Made by a program: the position numbers and the translations under genes
Source of the DNA: RBG-16-66-20 sp038040245
Lineage (GTDB): Bacteria; Pseudomonadota; Gammaproteobacteria; Burkholderiales; SG8-39
Assembly (NCBI GenBank): GCA_038040245.1
Contig: JBBPIU010000087.1
Coordinates: 1-13,204 of the forward strand
Length of the DNA stretch: 13,204 nt
Direction of reading: 5' to 3'
Notes under the pieces: model-generated
Database searches by the model: none
What the model was told of the DNA's origin: nothing
Seen by the model: the letters and a program-made list of their open reading frames with translations, nothing else
Part shown: positions 1-6,715 of the stretch, in pieces
Layout: each line of letters begins with the position of its first letter
How positions within the stretch are numbered: position 1 is the first letter of the stretch

Positions 1-1
1 G

Positions 2-892
2 GAACACCTGCCGGCCCGACTTTGGTGGGTGCTGGCCGGCCTGACCCTGGTCTGGGGCTTCAACTGGACCGCGATGAAGGTGGCGATCTCCGACATCGCG
101 CCCTTCACCTTCCGCACGCTGTGCCTCGGCCTGGGCTCGGGGGTGCTATTCGCGTTCCTGCGGGCCAGCGGCCAGTCGCTCGCGATCCCGCGCGACCAGT
201 GGCAGCGCCTGGCCCTGATCGCCTTCTTCAACATCACCTGCTGGAACATCCTGGTGGTGTTCGGCCTCGCCCTGCTGCCATCGGGGCGCGCCGCCATCCT
301 CGCCTACACCATGCCTGCCTGGGCGATCCCGCTCTCGGTGCTGCTCTTGGGAGAGCGCCTGACGGCGCGCAAGCTGCTCGGCCTAGCCCTCGGCATGGCC
401 GGCATGGCGCTGCTGGTCTGGGACGAGTTCAACCGCATTCAGGGCGCGCCGCGTGGGGCGCTGTTGGTCCTTGGCGCCGCGTTGACCTGGGCGATCGGCA
501 CCATCCTGCAGAAAAAGTATCCGGTGCGCGCGCCGCTGGCCGCGTTCACGGCGTGGCTGATGCTGCTTGGCGGCGTGCCGATCTACATCGGTGCGCTGCT
601 GTTCGAGGATTTCAGCAAACTCGCCGACGTCGGCCTGTCGTCGGCGCTGGGAGCGGCATACAACGTGCTGCTTGCCTTCGCCTGGGCGCACTGGGCCTGG
701 ATCAAGCTCGCGACCAGCGTGTCGGTGAGCGTGTTCTCGCTCTGCATGCTGATGATCCCCGTGGTGGGGGTGTTCAGCGGCATCCTGTTTCTCGGAGAGC
801 GGCCGGGCTGGCCCGAATACACGGCGCTCGCATTCGTACTGGGCTCGCTCGCGACCGTGATCGTGCCGCAGAAAAAAACGATCCAGGACTGA
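2..892 (+). CDS. EamA-family (DMT superfamily) permease, 5' end cut by the window
   Basis: An inner-membrane permease of the drug/metabolite transporter superfamily, probably exporting or importing a small metabolite; the substrate cannot be read from sequence. The visible 296 residues are strongly hydrophobic, with about ten predicted membrane helices in two EamA repeats. The first repeat begins with a Val-Trp-Gly-Phe-Asn-Trp helix and the second with Leu-Thr-Trp-Ala-Ile-Gly near residue 160. Full-length relatives are about 290-310 residues, so only a few residues are missing. The frame is open to the left edge (Glu-His-Leu-Pro-Ala-Arg-Leu-Trp-Trp before the GTG at 29), so I treat it as partial rather than starting at that GTG. 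The tail ends in a short basic stretch (Gln-Lys-Lys-Thr), as expected for a cytoplasmic C-terminus. Family is confident; function is not. Confidence 0.85.
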   Translation, partial: EHLPARLWWVLAGLTLVWGFNWTAMKVAISDIAPFTFRTLCLGLGSGVLFAFLRASGQSLAIPRDQWQRLALIAFFNITCWNILVVFGLALLPSGRAAILAYTMPAWAIPLSVLLLGERLTARKLLGLALGMAGMALLVWDEFNRIQGAPRGALLVLGAALTWAIGTILQKKYPVRAPLAAFTAWLMLLGGVPIYIGALLFEDFSKLADVGLSSALGAAYNVLLAFAWAHWAWIKLATSVSVSVFSLCMLMIPVVGVFSGILFLGERPGWPEYTALAFVLGSLATVIVPQKKTIQD

Positions 893-913
893 AACGGCTG
901 CTCGAAGGCCAAA

Positions 914-942
914 GCGACCGCGTCAGCCGGCTGTAATAGAAT
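914..942 (+). promoter_or_regulatory. possible promoter of the TonB-anchored DUF3108 gene
   Basis: TAGAAT at 937-942 resembles a sigma70 -10 box, and a weak GCGACC at 914-919 sits 17 bases upstream as a -35. Transcription would then begin close to the ATG at 951, giving an almost leaderless message. This fits the absence of any Shine-Dalgarno sequence before that ATG. The -35 match is poor, so the call is tentative. Confidence 0.3.
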
Positions 943-950
943 CGGCCACG

Positions 951-1982
951 ATGTCAGCCGCCCGAAGTCCGCGCTGGCGCTTCACGCTGGCGTTGCTCGC
1001 GTCGCTGGCGATTCACCTCGCGACATTGGCCGCTCTTTCCATGCGGGAGATCGAGCACATCGAACGCAGCGAAAGCCAGCCGCTCGCCGCACGCATCGCA
1101 CCGCTGGCACCGCTCGCAGCACCCGGGGCCGAAGCTGCGCCTGCGCGCCCCAAGCGCAAGTCCAAACCCAAACCCCTGCCCGAGGCGGCCAGCGCCGCGC
1201 TGCCCGCGCCCTTGCCGGCCGAACCCGTGGCAGCGGCGCCGCCGCCGGCAGAAACGACGGCCGCGGCCGACGCTGCGCAGCCGCGCGCTGAGCCGGCACA
1301 ACCGGATCCGGCCGTGAGCGCGCGGCCAGCCGAGCCGCCGATCGCGTTTCCGGAGCGCATTGAACTCGAGTTCGACATCGCCAAGAACGCCGACGAAGCT
1401 CCGATGGGCCGCGTGACGCACCGCTTCGAGCGCGATGGCGCGCGCTATGTGATCCACTCGGTGAGTGCAGCGGCCGGGATTGCTGCGCTATTCGCGACCG
1501 GACGCTATGTGCAGGAAAGCCGCGGAATACTGACGGCACAGGGCTTGCAGCCAGAGCAATTCGTGGTGCGGCGCGGCCGCGCCGAGCGCACCGAAAGCGC
1601 GGCCTTCGACTGGGCGAGTTCGCGCGCCACGCTCAGCGCCGGCGGCGCCACCAAGGAGTGGACCCTGCAAGCGGGCGCGCAGGATCAACTCTCCTACCTG
1701 CACCAGCTGTCGTTCCTGATCGCCGATCCGTCCCTGCCGGCGGTGACGGTGACCAACGGGCGCCGCTTTTTCCGCGCCAGCATCGAGATACTGGGCTGGG
1801 AAACCGTCGCCACAGGACTGGGCCCTATCAAGGCTCTGCAGGTGCGCAGCCAGCTTGAAGGGGAGTCGCGGATTGACTTCTGGCTGGCGCCCGACTACGG
1901 CAACCTGCCGGTCAAACTTCGGGTCCGCAACCAACGCGGCGAGGAGTTCGAGCAGGTGCTGACAGCGCTGAAGGTCAATTAA
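951..1982 (+). CDS. DUF3108 protein with TonB-like N-terminal anchor and Pro/Ala-rich linker
   Basis: A 343-residue envelope protein of unknown function in three parts. Residues 1-10 are basic and cytoplasmic. Residues 11-31 form one membrane helix containing Ser18-x3-His22. Residues about 45-130 are a Pro/Ala/Lys-rich linker with a Lys-Pro patch near 65-75. Residues about 130-343 match a DUF3108 domain, with a Gly-Leu-Gln-Pro-Glu-Gln-Phe motif, Gln-Asp-Gln-Leu-Ser-Tyr, and a terminal Phe-Trp-Leu-Ala-Pro...Leu-Pro-Val-Lys strand pair. The anchor and linker look like TonB, whose Ser/His pair contacts ExbBD, but the TonB C-terminal domain is absent. The inferred topology is N-in with the domain in the periplasm. 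No Shine-Dalgarno is seen before the ATG. A paralogous domain, secreted instead of anchored, is encoded at 6062-6706. The TAA overlaps the gluQRS stop. Confidence 0.8.
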   Translation: MSAARSPRWRFTLALLASLAIHLATLAALSMREIEHIERSESQPLAARIAPLAPLAAPGAEAAPARPKRKSKPKPLPEAASAALPAPLPAEPVAAAPPPAETTAAADAAQPRAEPAQPDPAVSARPAEPPIAFPERIELEFDIAKNADEAPMGRVTHRFERDGARYVIHSVSAAAGIAALFATGRYVQESRGILTAQGLQPEQFVVRRGRAERTESAAFDWASSRATLSAGGATKEWTLQAGAQDQLSYLHQLSFLIADPSLPAVTVTNGRRFFRASIEILGWETVATGLGPIKALQVRSQLEGESRIDFWLAPDYGNLPVKLRVRNQRGEEFEQVLTALKVN

Positions 1983-2881
1983 GCACGGGACGCGGCAGGG
2001 GCTGCGCGGACCCGCGCAACGCTGGCCGGTTGCCAATTGCCGGTCGCCCATTCGAGCAGTTCTTTTGACGCCAAGGCCTCGGGCGCCTTCATGCCGAGGA
2101 ATTCGAGCGCCGCTGGCAGGTCAGGTAGCCCGGCATCGGCGGCGCGCGTCTGTTTGGAAAGTTTTTCGCCGGCGCTATTCGTCGCCACGGGCACATGCAG
2201 GTAGCGCGGCGTCGCTACCGCGAGCAGGCGCTGCAGGTGGATCTGGCGCGCGGTCGAATCGAGCAGGTCGGCGCCACGCACGACGTCGGTGACGCCTTGC
2301 GCGGCGTCGTCCACGACCACTGCGAGCTGATATGCAACGATGCCGTCCGCGCGCCGCAGCACGAAGTCGCCCACGTCATGCTCGACCGACTGCTCGATCG
2401 TGCCCTGCACGCGGTCCGTGAATCGGACCGGCGTGGCGTCGGTGCGCAGGCGCACCGCGAAAGCGGTCCTGCCCGCGCGCGGCGACACCCGGGCCGCTTT
2501 TCCCTTGATAATGCCGTCGCGGCAGGTTCCCGGATAGATGCGCGAGCCGTCGATCGCAAGGGCGGAATCCTCGAGCTCCTTGCGCGTACAGGCGCAGGGA
2601 TAACTGTGGGTTTTGAGTTTTCGGAGTGCATCTTGATACAGATCAAGCCGTGCGCTCTGGTAGACAACGGGCCCGTCCCACTCCAGACCGAAGGCGTCGA
2701 GCTGGCGCAGGATCGCATCGGCCGCAGCGGGGATAACCCTGGGCCGATCGAGGTCTTCCATGCGCACGAGCCATCGGCCGCCGGCACGGCGGCAGTCGAG
2801 CCAGCTCGCCAATGCGGCGACCAGCGAACCGAAATGTAGGGGGCCGGTGGGCGAGGGTGCGAAACGACCAACGTAAGGCAT
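1979..2881 (-). CDS. gluQRS: glutamyl-Q tRNA(Asp) synthetase
   Basis: Cytoplasmic enzyme that activates glutamate and attaches it to the queuosine at position 34 of tRNA-Asp. The 300-residue protein is a catalytic core of glutamyl-tRNA synthetase without the anticodon-binding domain, which is the defining architecture. Visible motifs are the HIGH-type segment Pro9-Ser-Pro-Thr-Gly-Pro-Leu-His16-Phe-Gly18, Met41-Glu-Asp-Leu-Asp45-Arg-Pro-Arg48, the zinc ligands Cys96, Cys98, Tyr116 and Cys120 (the GluQRS spacing), and a KMSKS-type Lys240-Leu-Ser-Lys243. The frame is open to 2923, but I start at the ATG at 2881 because conserved sequence begins there (Met-Pro-Tyr-Val-Gly-Arg-Phe) and the extension would run into the divergent promoter. 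The gene diverges from the thioredoxin gene and converges on the DUF3108 gene, sharing TTAA as reciprocal stop codons. No strong Shine-Dalgarno is seen. Confidence 0.95.
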   Translation of the reverse strand: MPYVGRFAPSPTGPLHFGSLVAALASWLDCRRAGGRWLVRMEDLDRPRVIPAAADAILRQLDAFGLEWDGPVVYQSARLDLYQDALRKLKTHSYPCACTRKELEDSALAIDGSRIYPGTCRDGIIKGKAARVSPRAGRTAFAVRLRTDATPVRFTDRVQGTIEQSVEHDVGDFVLRRADGIVAYQLAVVVDDAAQGVTDVVRGADLLDSTARQIHLQRLLAVATPRYLHVPVATNSAGEKLSKQTRAADAGLPDLPAALEFLGMKAPEALASKELLEWATGNWQPASVARVRAAPAASRA

Positions 2882-2899
2882 GGCAGATTGAAGCGCGTA

Positions 2900-2929
2900 T
2901 TGAAGCCGACCAGGTCGGCCCAATATACA
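2900..2929 (+). promoter_or_regulatory. thioredoxin operon promoter with palindromic spacer (candidate operator)
   Basis: TTGAAG at 2900-2905 and TATACA at 2924-2929 form a plausible sigma70 promoter with an 18-base spacer. The spacer is almost filled by a perfect palindrome at 2905-2919, GCCGACC-A-GGTCGGC (7-base arms, one central base), which overlaps the last base of the -35 box. On the other strand the -10 region reads TATATT, so gluQRS could be served from the same 76-base intergenic region. A palindrome here would suit a repressor, but no binding protein is identified. Confidence 0.5.
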
Positions 2930-2957
2930 CTGCGATTTCTAACAGGAAAGGACCCAG

Positions 2958-3356
2958 ATGGCGACGATCGAACTGACCAAGGACAACTTCGAGCAGACGG
3001 TGAATGGCAATCCGATCGTCATTATCGACTTCTGGGCGCCCTGGTGCGGACCCTGCCGCGGCTTCGCGCCGGTGTTCGAGAAGGCGTCCGAATCGCACCC
3101 GGATGTCGTGTTCGCCAAGGTGAATTCCGACCAACAGCAGGAGCTTGCGGGCACCTTCAACATCCGCTCGATCCCGACGCTGATGGTGTTCCGCGAAAAG
3201 GTGATCCTGTTCCAGCAGGCGGGTGCGCTGCCCGGCCAGGCGCTGGAGCAGGTGCTGACCCAGGCCAAGTCGCTCGACATGGCGAAAGTCCATGCCGAAA
3301 TCGCGGCGCAGAATGCCGCGCAGGAAGTGGCGCCCGGCGCGGCGGCCAAGGGCTGA
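2958..3356 (+). CDS. thioredoxin family protein with Ala/Gln-rich C-terminal tail
   Basis: A cytoplasmic dithiol oxidoreductase of the thioredoxin fold. The active site is Trp29-Cys30-Gly31-Pro32-Cys33, preceded by the buried acid Asp24 in Ile-Asp-Phe-Trp-Ala; the cis-proline is Pro73 in Ser-Ile-Pro-Thr. At 132 residues it exceeds the usual 105-110. The extra C-terminal part (about 112-132) is low-complexity Ala/Gln with a short helical look and no signature I recognise. There is no signal peptide. A good Shine-Dalgarno (AGGAAAGGA, from 2944) fixes the ATG at 2958. It is first in a six-gene plus-strand run, with the pirin gene starting 4 bases after its stop. A general thioredoxin role is likely. 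Whether it replaces TrxA or is a specialised paralogue cannot be decided here, so I leave the symbol empty. Confidence 0.92.
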   Translation: MATIELTKDNFEQTVNGNPIVIIDFWAPWCGPCRGFAPVFEKASESHPDVVFAKVNSDQQQELAGTFNIRSIPTLMVFREKVILFQQAGALPGQALEQVLTQAKSLDMAKVHAEIAAQNAAQEVAPGAAAKG

Positions 3357-3360
3357 GCGC

Positions 3361-4059
3361 ATGATCGAAATCCGGCGCGGCAAGGAGCGCGGCCATGCCG
3401 AGCACGGCTGGCTCGAGTCCTACCACTCGTTCTCGTTCGCCGACTACCACGATCCGGCGCACATGGGATTCAGCGCGCTGCGCGTAATCAACGAGGACCG
3501 GATCCAGCCCGGCACCGGTTTCGGCACGCACGGCCACCGCGACATGGAGATCATCAGCTACGTGCTGGAGGGCGCGCTCGGCCACAAGGACTCGATGGGC
3601 ACCGGCTCGACCATCGTCCCGGGCGACGTGCAGCGCATGAGCGCGGGCCGTGGGGTGCAGCACAGCGAGCAGAACCACGACCAGGCCGGCGTCACCCACT
3701 TCCTGCAGATCTGGATCGAGCCGAACGTGCGCGGCATCGCGCCCGGCTACGAGCAGAAGCATTTCGATGCCGTGTCCAAACGCGGCCGGCTGCGCCTGGT
3801 CGCCTCGCCCGACGGCGCAGACGGGTCGGTGACGATCCACCAGGATGCGCGCATTTACGCCGGATTGTTCGACGGCACCGAGCGAGCGGTGTCGGCGCTT
3901 GCGCCCGGACGCAAGGCCTACCTGCATGTGGTGCGCGGCAAGCTCACCGTGAACGGCACGCCGCTCGAAGCGGGCGATGCCCTCAAGATGAGCGGGGTCT
4001 CCGAGGCCGTGGTGGAAAAGGGCGCGGGCGCGGAAGTGCTGCTGTTCGACCTGCCATGA
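3361..4059 (+). CDS. pirin family protein (YhhW-type bicupin)
   Basis: A 232-residue cytoplasmic bicupin of the pirin family. Relatives such as E. coli YhhW oxidise quercetin in vitro, but their physiological substrate is unclear. The N-terminal metal site is complete: His57 and His59 in Thr-His-Gly-His, His101 and Glu103 in Val-Gln-His-Ser-Glu, the same positions as in YhhW. The pirin core before it is intact (Trp17, Ser-Phe-Ser-Phe-Ala-Asp-Tyr, Leu-Arg-Val-Ile-Asn-Glu-Asp). The C-terminal cupin ends in Val-Leu-Leu-Phe-Asp-Leu-Pro, typical of the family. The ATG at 3361 is chosen over an in-frame ATG at 3292, which lies inside the thioredoxin gene and encodes only an Arg-rich extension. The gene overlaps fumC by 4 bases (ATGA), so translational coupling is likely. 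Pirin and thioredoxin together hint at redox stress; that is inference. Confidence 0.92.
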   Translation: MIEIRRGKERGHAEHGWLESYHSFSFADYHDPAHMGFSALRVINEDRIQPGTGFGTHGHRDMEIISYVLEGALGHKDSMGTGSTIVPGDVQRMSAGRGVQHSEQNHDQAGVTHFLQIWIEPNVRGIAPGYEQKHFDAVSKRGRLRLVASPDGADGSVTIHQDARIYAGLFDGTERAVSALAPGRKAYLHVVRGKLTVNGTPLEAGDALKMSGVSEAVVEKGAGAEVLLFDLP

Positions 4060-5438
4060 GCGGCACGCGCGTAGAGAAGGATTCTTTCGGCCCGATCGAG
4101 GTGCCGGCGGACCGGCTATGGGGCGCGCAAACCGAGCGCAGCCGGCGGTTCTTTCGCATTTCCAGCGAGCGCATGCCCCTGGCGGTGGTGCACGCGTTGG
4201 CGCTGGTAAAGCGCTCGGCGGCGCGCGTCAATGCCTCGCTCGGCCTGCTGGATGCAAAAAAGGCGGAGGCGATCGCGCGTGCCGCCGATGAGGTGCTCGC
4301 CGGGCGGCACGACGAGGAGTTTCCGCTGGTGGTTTGGCAGACCGGCTCGGGCACGCAGTCGAACATGAACGTCAATGAGGTGATCGCCAACCGCGCCTCC
4401 GAGATTCTTGGCGGCGAGCGGGGGCCCAAGCGCCTGCTGCATCCGAACGACGAGGTCAATCTCGGCCAGTCGTCGAACGATGTCTTTCCCACCGCGATGC
4501 ACGTCGCCGCGGCGCGCGCCCTGCATGCCGATGTGATTCCGGCGCTCGACCGGCTGTGCGCGGCGCTGGCCGCGAAACGCGACGCCTTCGCATCCATCGT
4601 CAAGATCGGCCGCACGCACCTGCAGGATGCAACGCCGCTCACGCTGGGACAGGAATTCTCCGGCTACGTGGCGCAGCTTGAGCTGTCGCGCGGCGCCCTG
4701 GACGCGGTGCTGCCGGGTCTTTACCGGCTGGCGATCGGCGGTACCGCTGTCGGTACCGGCCTCAACACCCATGCGGAATTCAGCGAGCGAGTGGCGGCCG
4801 AAATTGCGCGCATGTCGGGCCTGCCGTTCGAGCCGGCGCCGAACAAGTTCGCCGCGCTCGCCGGGCACGAGGCGCTGCTGTTCGCGCACGGTGCGCTCAA
4901 GACCCTCGCGGCCGCGCTGATGAAAATCGCGAACGACGTCCGGCTGCTCGCCTCCGGCCCGCGCTCCGGAATCGGCGAGATTTCGCTGCCCGAGAACGAG
5001 CCCGGCAGCTCGATCATGCCGGGCAAGGTCAATCCCACGCAGGCCGAGGCGATGACCATGCTCTGCGCCCAGGTTTTCGGCAACGACGTCGCGCTCAACA
5101 TCGGCGGTGCTTCCGGCCACTTCGAGCTGAACGTCTACAAGCCGCTCATCATCAATGCATTCCTGCAAAGCGCGCGGCTACTCGCGGACGGCATGGCGAG
5201 CTTCGAGGAGCATTGCGTGCGCGGCATCGCCGCCAACGAGGCGCGCATCCGCGACCAGCTTGAACGCTCGCTGATGCTGGTGACCGCGCTCGCGCCGCAC
5301 ATCGGCTACGACCGTGCCGCCGAGATCGCGAAAAAGGCGCACAAGGAAGGCACCACGCTGCGCGAATCGGCTGCGGCGCTCGGCTACGTGAAGCCGGAGG
5401 ACTTCGATCGCTGGGTACGCCCGGAGGACATGGTTTGA
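4056..5438 (+). CDS. fumC: class II fumarate hydratase
   Basis: Catalyses reversible hydration of fumarate to L-malate in the TCA cycle. It belongs to the oxygen-stable, iron-independent homotetrameric class of the fumarase/aspartase superfamily. The 460-residue protein is close to E. coli FumC (467), and key residues fall at the same numbers: Thr187-His188 in Gly-Arg-Thr-His-Leu-Gln-Asp, and the mobile-loop Ser318 within the superfamily signature Gly-Ser-Ser-Ile-Met-Pro-Gly-Lys-Val-Asn-Pro (317 to about 327). Thr-Gly-Ser-Gly-Thr-Gln-Ser-Asn-Met-Asn-Val-Asn-Glu-Val, near 96-109, supplies the substrate-site residues that mark fumarase over aspartase or argininosuccinate lyase. The ATG overlaps the pirin stop by 4 bases with no separate Shine-Dalgarno, so expression probably depends on the upstream thioredoxin-pirin transcript. 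No sign of damage or transfer. Confidence 0.97.
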   Translation: MSGTRVEKDSFGPIEVPADRLWGAQTERSRRFFRISSERMPLAVVHALALVKRSAARVNASLGLLDAKKAEAIARAADEVLAGRHDEEFPLVVWQTGSGTQSNMNVNEVIANRASEILGGERGPKRLLHPNDEVNLGQSSNDVFPTAMHVAAARALHADVIPALDRLCAALAAKRDAFASIVKIGRTHLQDATPLTLGQEFSGYVAQLELSRGALDAVLPGLYRLAIGGTAVGTGLNTHAEFSERVAAEIARMSGLPFEPAPNKFAALAGHEALLFAHGALKTLAAALMKIANDVRLLASGPRSGIGEISLPENEPGSSIMPGKVNPTQAEAMTMLCAQVFGNDVALNIGGASGHFELNVYKPLIINAFLQSARLLADGMASFEEHCVRGIAANEARIRDQLERSLMLVTALAPHIGYDRAAEIAKKAHKEGTTLRESAAALGYVKPEDFDRWVRPEDMV

Positions 5439-5478
5439 GGCGCCGGACAAGGCCGATTTTTCGCGGGCCGCGCTGATC

Positions 5479-6096
5479 ATGTCGGTCGTCGTCCTGATCT
5501 CCGGCCGCGGCAGCAACCTGCAGGCGCTCCTTGAGGCAGGGTTGCCCGTCTCGGGGGTCATCAGCAACGTGCCGGGCGCCGCGGGGCTGGCGATTGCCGC
5601 GCAACGCGGCGTGCCAACCCAAGTGGTGTGCCACAAGGACTTTGCCTCGCGGGAGGCGTTCGACGACGCTCTGGCGAAGGAAATCGACCGGTTCTCGCCC
5701 AGGCTGGTGGCGCTCGCCGGGTTCATGCGCGTGCTGACGCCCGGGTTCGTGCAGCGCTACCGGGACCGGATGCTCAACATCCACCCGTCGCTGCTGCCAG
5801 CGTTTCCCGGCCTGAATACGCATGAACGTGCGCTCGCCGAAGGGGTCAAACTCCACGGCTGCTCGGTGCATTTCGTAGCCACCGATCTGGATCACGGTCC
5901 GATCGTCGCGCAGGCGGCGATTCCGGTGCGCCGGGACGACACCGCGGCGTCACTGGCGCTGCGCGTGCTGAAGCAGGAGCATGTGGTCTATCCGCTCGCC
6001 GTGCGCTGGTTTCTCGATGGCAAGCTCGTCATCGAGAACGGCGCCGTAAGCGTTAAGGGAAATGATGCGCAACTTGTGTTTGACGATAGCCCTTAG
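5479..6096 (+). CDS. purN: phosphoribosylglycinamide formyltransferase
   Basis: Transfers the formyl group from 10-formyltetrahydrofolate to glycinamide ribonucleotide, the third step of de novo purine synthesis, in the cytoplasm. The 205-residue protein has the N-terminal phosphate-binding loop Ile-Ser-Gly-Arg-Gly-Ser-Asn-Leu-Gln (7-15). The catalytic trio is present: Asn100 and His102 in Asn-Ile-His-Pro-Ser-Leu-Leu-Pro, and Asp138 in Asp-Leu-Asp-His-Gly-Pro, corresponding to E. coli Asn106, His108 and Asp144. The start at 5479 places Met-Ser-Val-Val-Val-Leu-Ile-Ser-Gly directly at the first beta strand, as in the family. It lies 40 bases after fumC, with no convincing terminator or promoter between. 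The last 35 bases overlap the next gene in a different frame. The C-terminal tail is slightly long, as expected if the overlap is a read-on. Confidence 0.96.
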   Translation: MSVVVLISGRGSNLQALLEAGLPVSGVISNVPGAAGLAIAAQRGVPTQVVCHKDFASREAFDDALAKEIDRFSPRLVALAGFMRVLTPGFVQRYRDRMLNIHPSLLPAFPGLNTHERALAEGVKLHGCSVHFVATDLDHGPIVAQAAIPVRRDDTAASLALRVLKQEHVVYPLAVRWFLDGKLVIENGAVSVKGNDAQLVFDDSP

Positions 6097-6706
6097 CTTT
6101 GCATCCGCTGTGGTCGCGGCACCGCCGCAGCGGGTCGAGATCGGCTATGAAATCGCGCGCAACGGCTCGGTCCTGGCCGAGGTGAACCAGCGCCTGGAGC
6201 ACGACGGGCGTTCCTACCGGCTCTCCGAGACCTGGAAAGGCATGGGCATTTTGTCCCTGCGGGGCGAGGTGACCCGCTCGAGCGAGGGCGCGGTCGTGGC
6301 CGACGGCCTGCGCCCGCAGAAATTCGAGGACAGGCGCCGTGGGCGCGACACCTTGCACGTCGAGTTCGATCCGGCCGCCAGGACGGCGACGCTGTTGCGG
6401 CAGGATCAACTCAGTTTCATCTGGACCTTGGCCTTCGCGCCGCCGCGAGAGGCGGTGACCTTGAGCGTATCCGACGGCAAGCGCGTGGCGTCCTCTACTT
6501 ATCGGGCTGAGGGGCGCGAGCGTGTCAAGACCCCGGCCGGGGATTTCGATGCGCTCAAGCTCGTCAAGCGCACGGACAATCCTCAGGACAAGGCTACAGA
6601 GGTCTGGCTCGCCGTCGACCGGCAATACATTCCAGTCCGCATCCTCGTCATAGACAAGGACGGCACGCGCCTCGATCAGGTCGCGGTAAAAATTTCCGTG
6701 CAGTAA
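6062..6706 (+). CDS. secreted DUF3108 domain protein
   Basis: A 214-residue periplasmic protein of unknown function. An N-terminal signal peptide is clear (Met-Met-Arg, then a hydrophobic stretch ending Val-Val-Ala-Ala, likely cut near residue 20). The rest is DUF3108: Gly-Leu-Arg-Pro-Gln-Lys-Phe, Gln-Asp-Gln-Leu-Ser-Phe, a Thr-Pro-Ala-Gly-Asp-Phe-Asp-Ala turn, and the final Val-Trp-Leu-Ala-Val...Ile-Pro-Val-Arg strands. The same landmarks occur in the same order in the anchored protein at 951-1982, so the two are paralogues. The start overlaps purN by 35 bases. AGGGA at 6056-6060 is a good ribosome site, spaced better for the second ATG at 6065 (overlap 32) than for 6062; the signal peptide fits either. 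The gene sits between purN and an RNA methyltransferase gene, an arrangement I associate with betaproteobacteria. Confidence 0.85.
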   Translation: MMRNLCLTIALSFASAVVAAPPQRVEIGYEIARNGSVLAEVNQRLEHDGRSYRLSETWKGMGILSLRGEVTRSSEGAVVADGLRPQKFEDRRRGRDTLHVEFDPAARTATLLRQDQLSFIWTLAFAPPREAVTLSVSDGKRVASSTYRAEGRERVKTPAGDFDALKLVKRTDNPQDKATEVWLAVDRQYIPVRILVIDKDGTRLDQVAVKISVQ

Positions 6707-6715
6707 GACCCGGAC

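Noticed and set aside
1120..1340. Repetitive Ala/Pro coding region considered as a DNA repeat
   Set aside because: Low-complexity protein linker with irregular codons; no unit repeats at DNA level.
2195..2839. 214-residue plus-strand frame inside gluQRS
   Set aside because: Shadow frame; the opposite strand carries all GluQRS motifs without interruption.
4116..5168. 350-residue open frame on the minus strand opposite fumC
   Set aside because: Antisense shadow of a clearly conserved gene in GC-rich DNA; Arg/Gly/His-rich translation with no recognisable domain.
5439..5478. Possible terminator between fumC and purN (GGCC arms around a T5)
   Set aside because: The stem is only four base pairs, and the T-run lies in the loop rather than after the stem.
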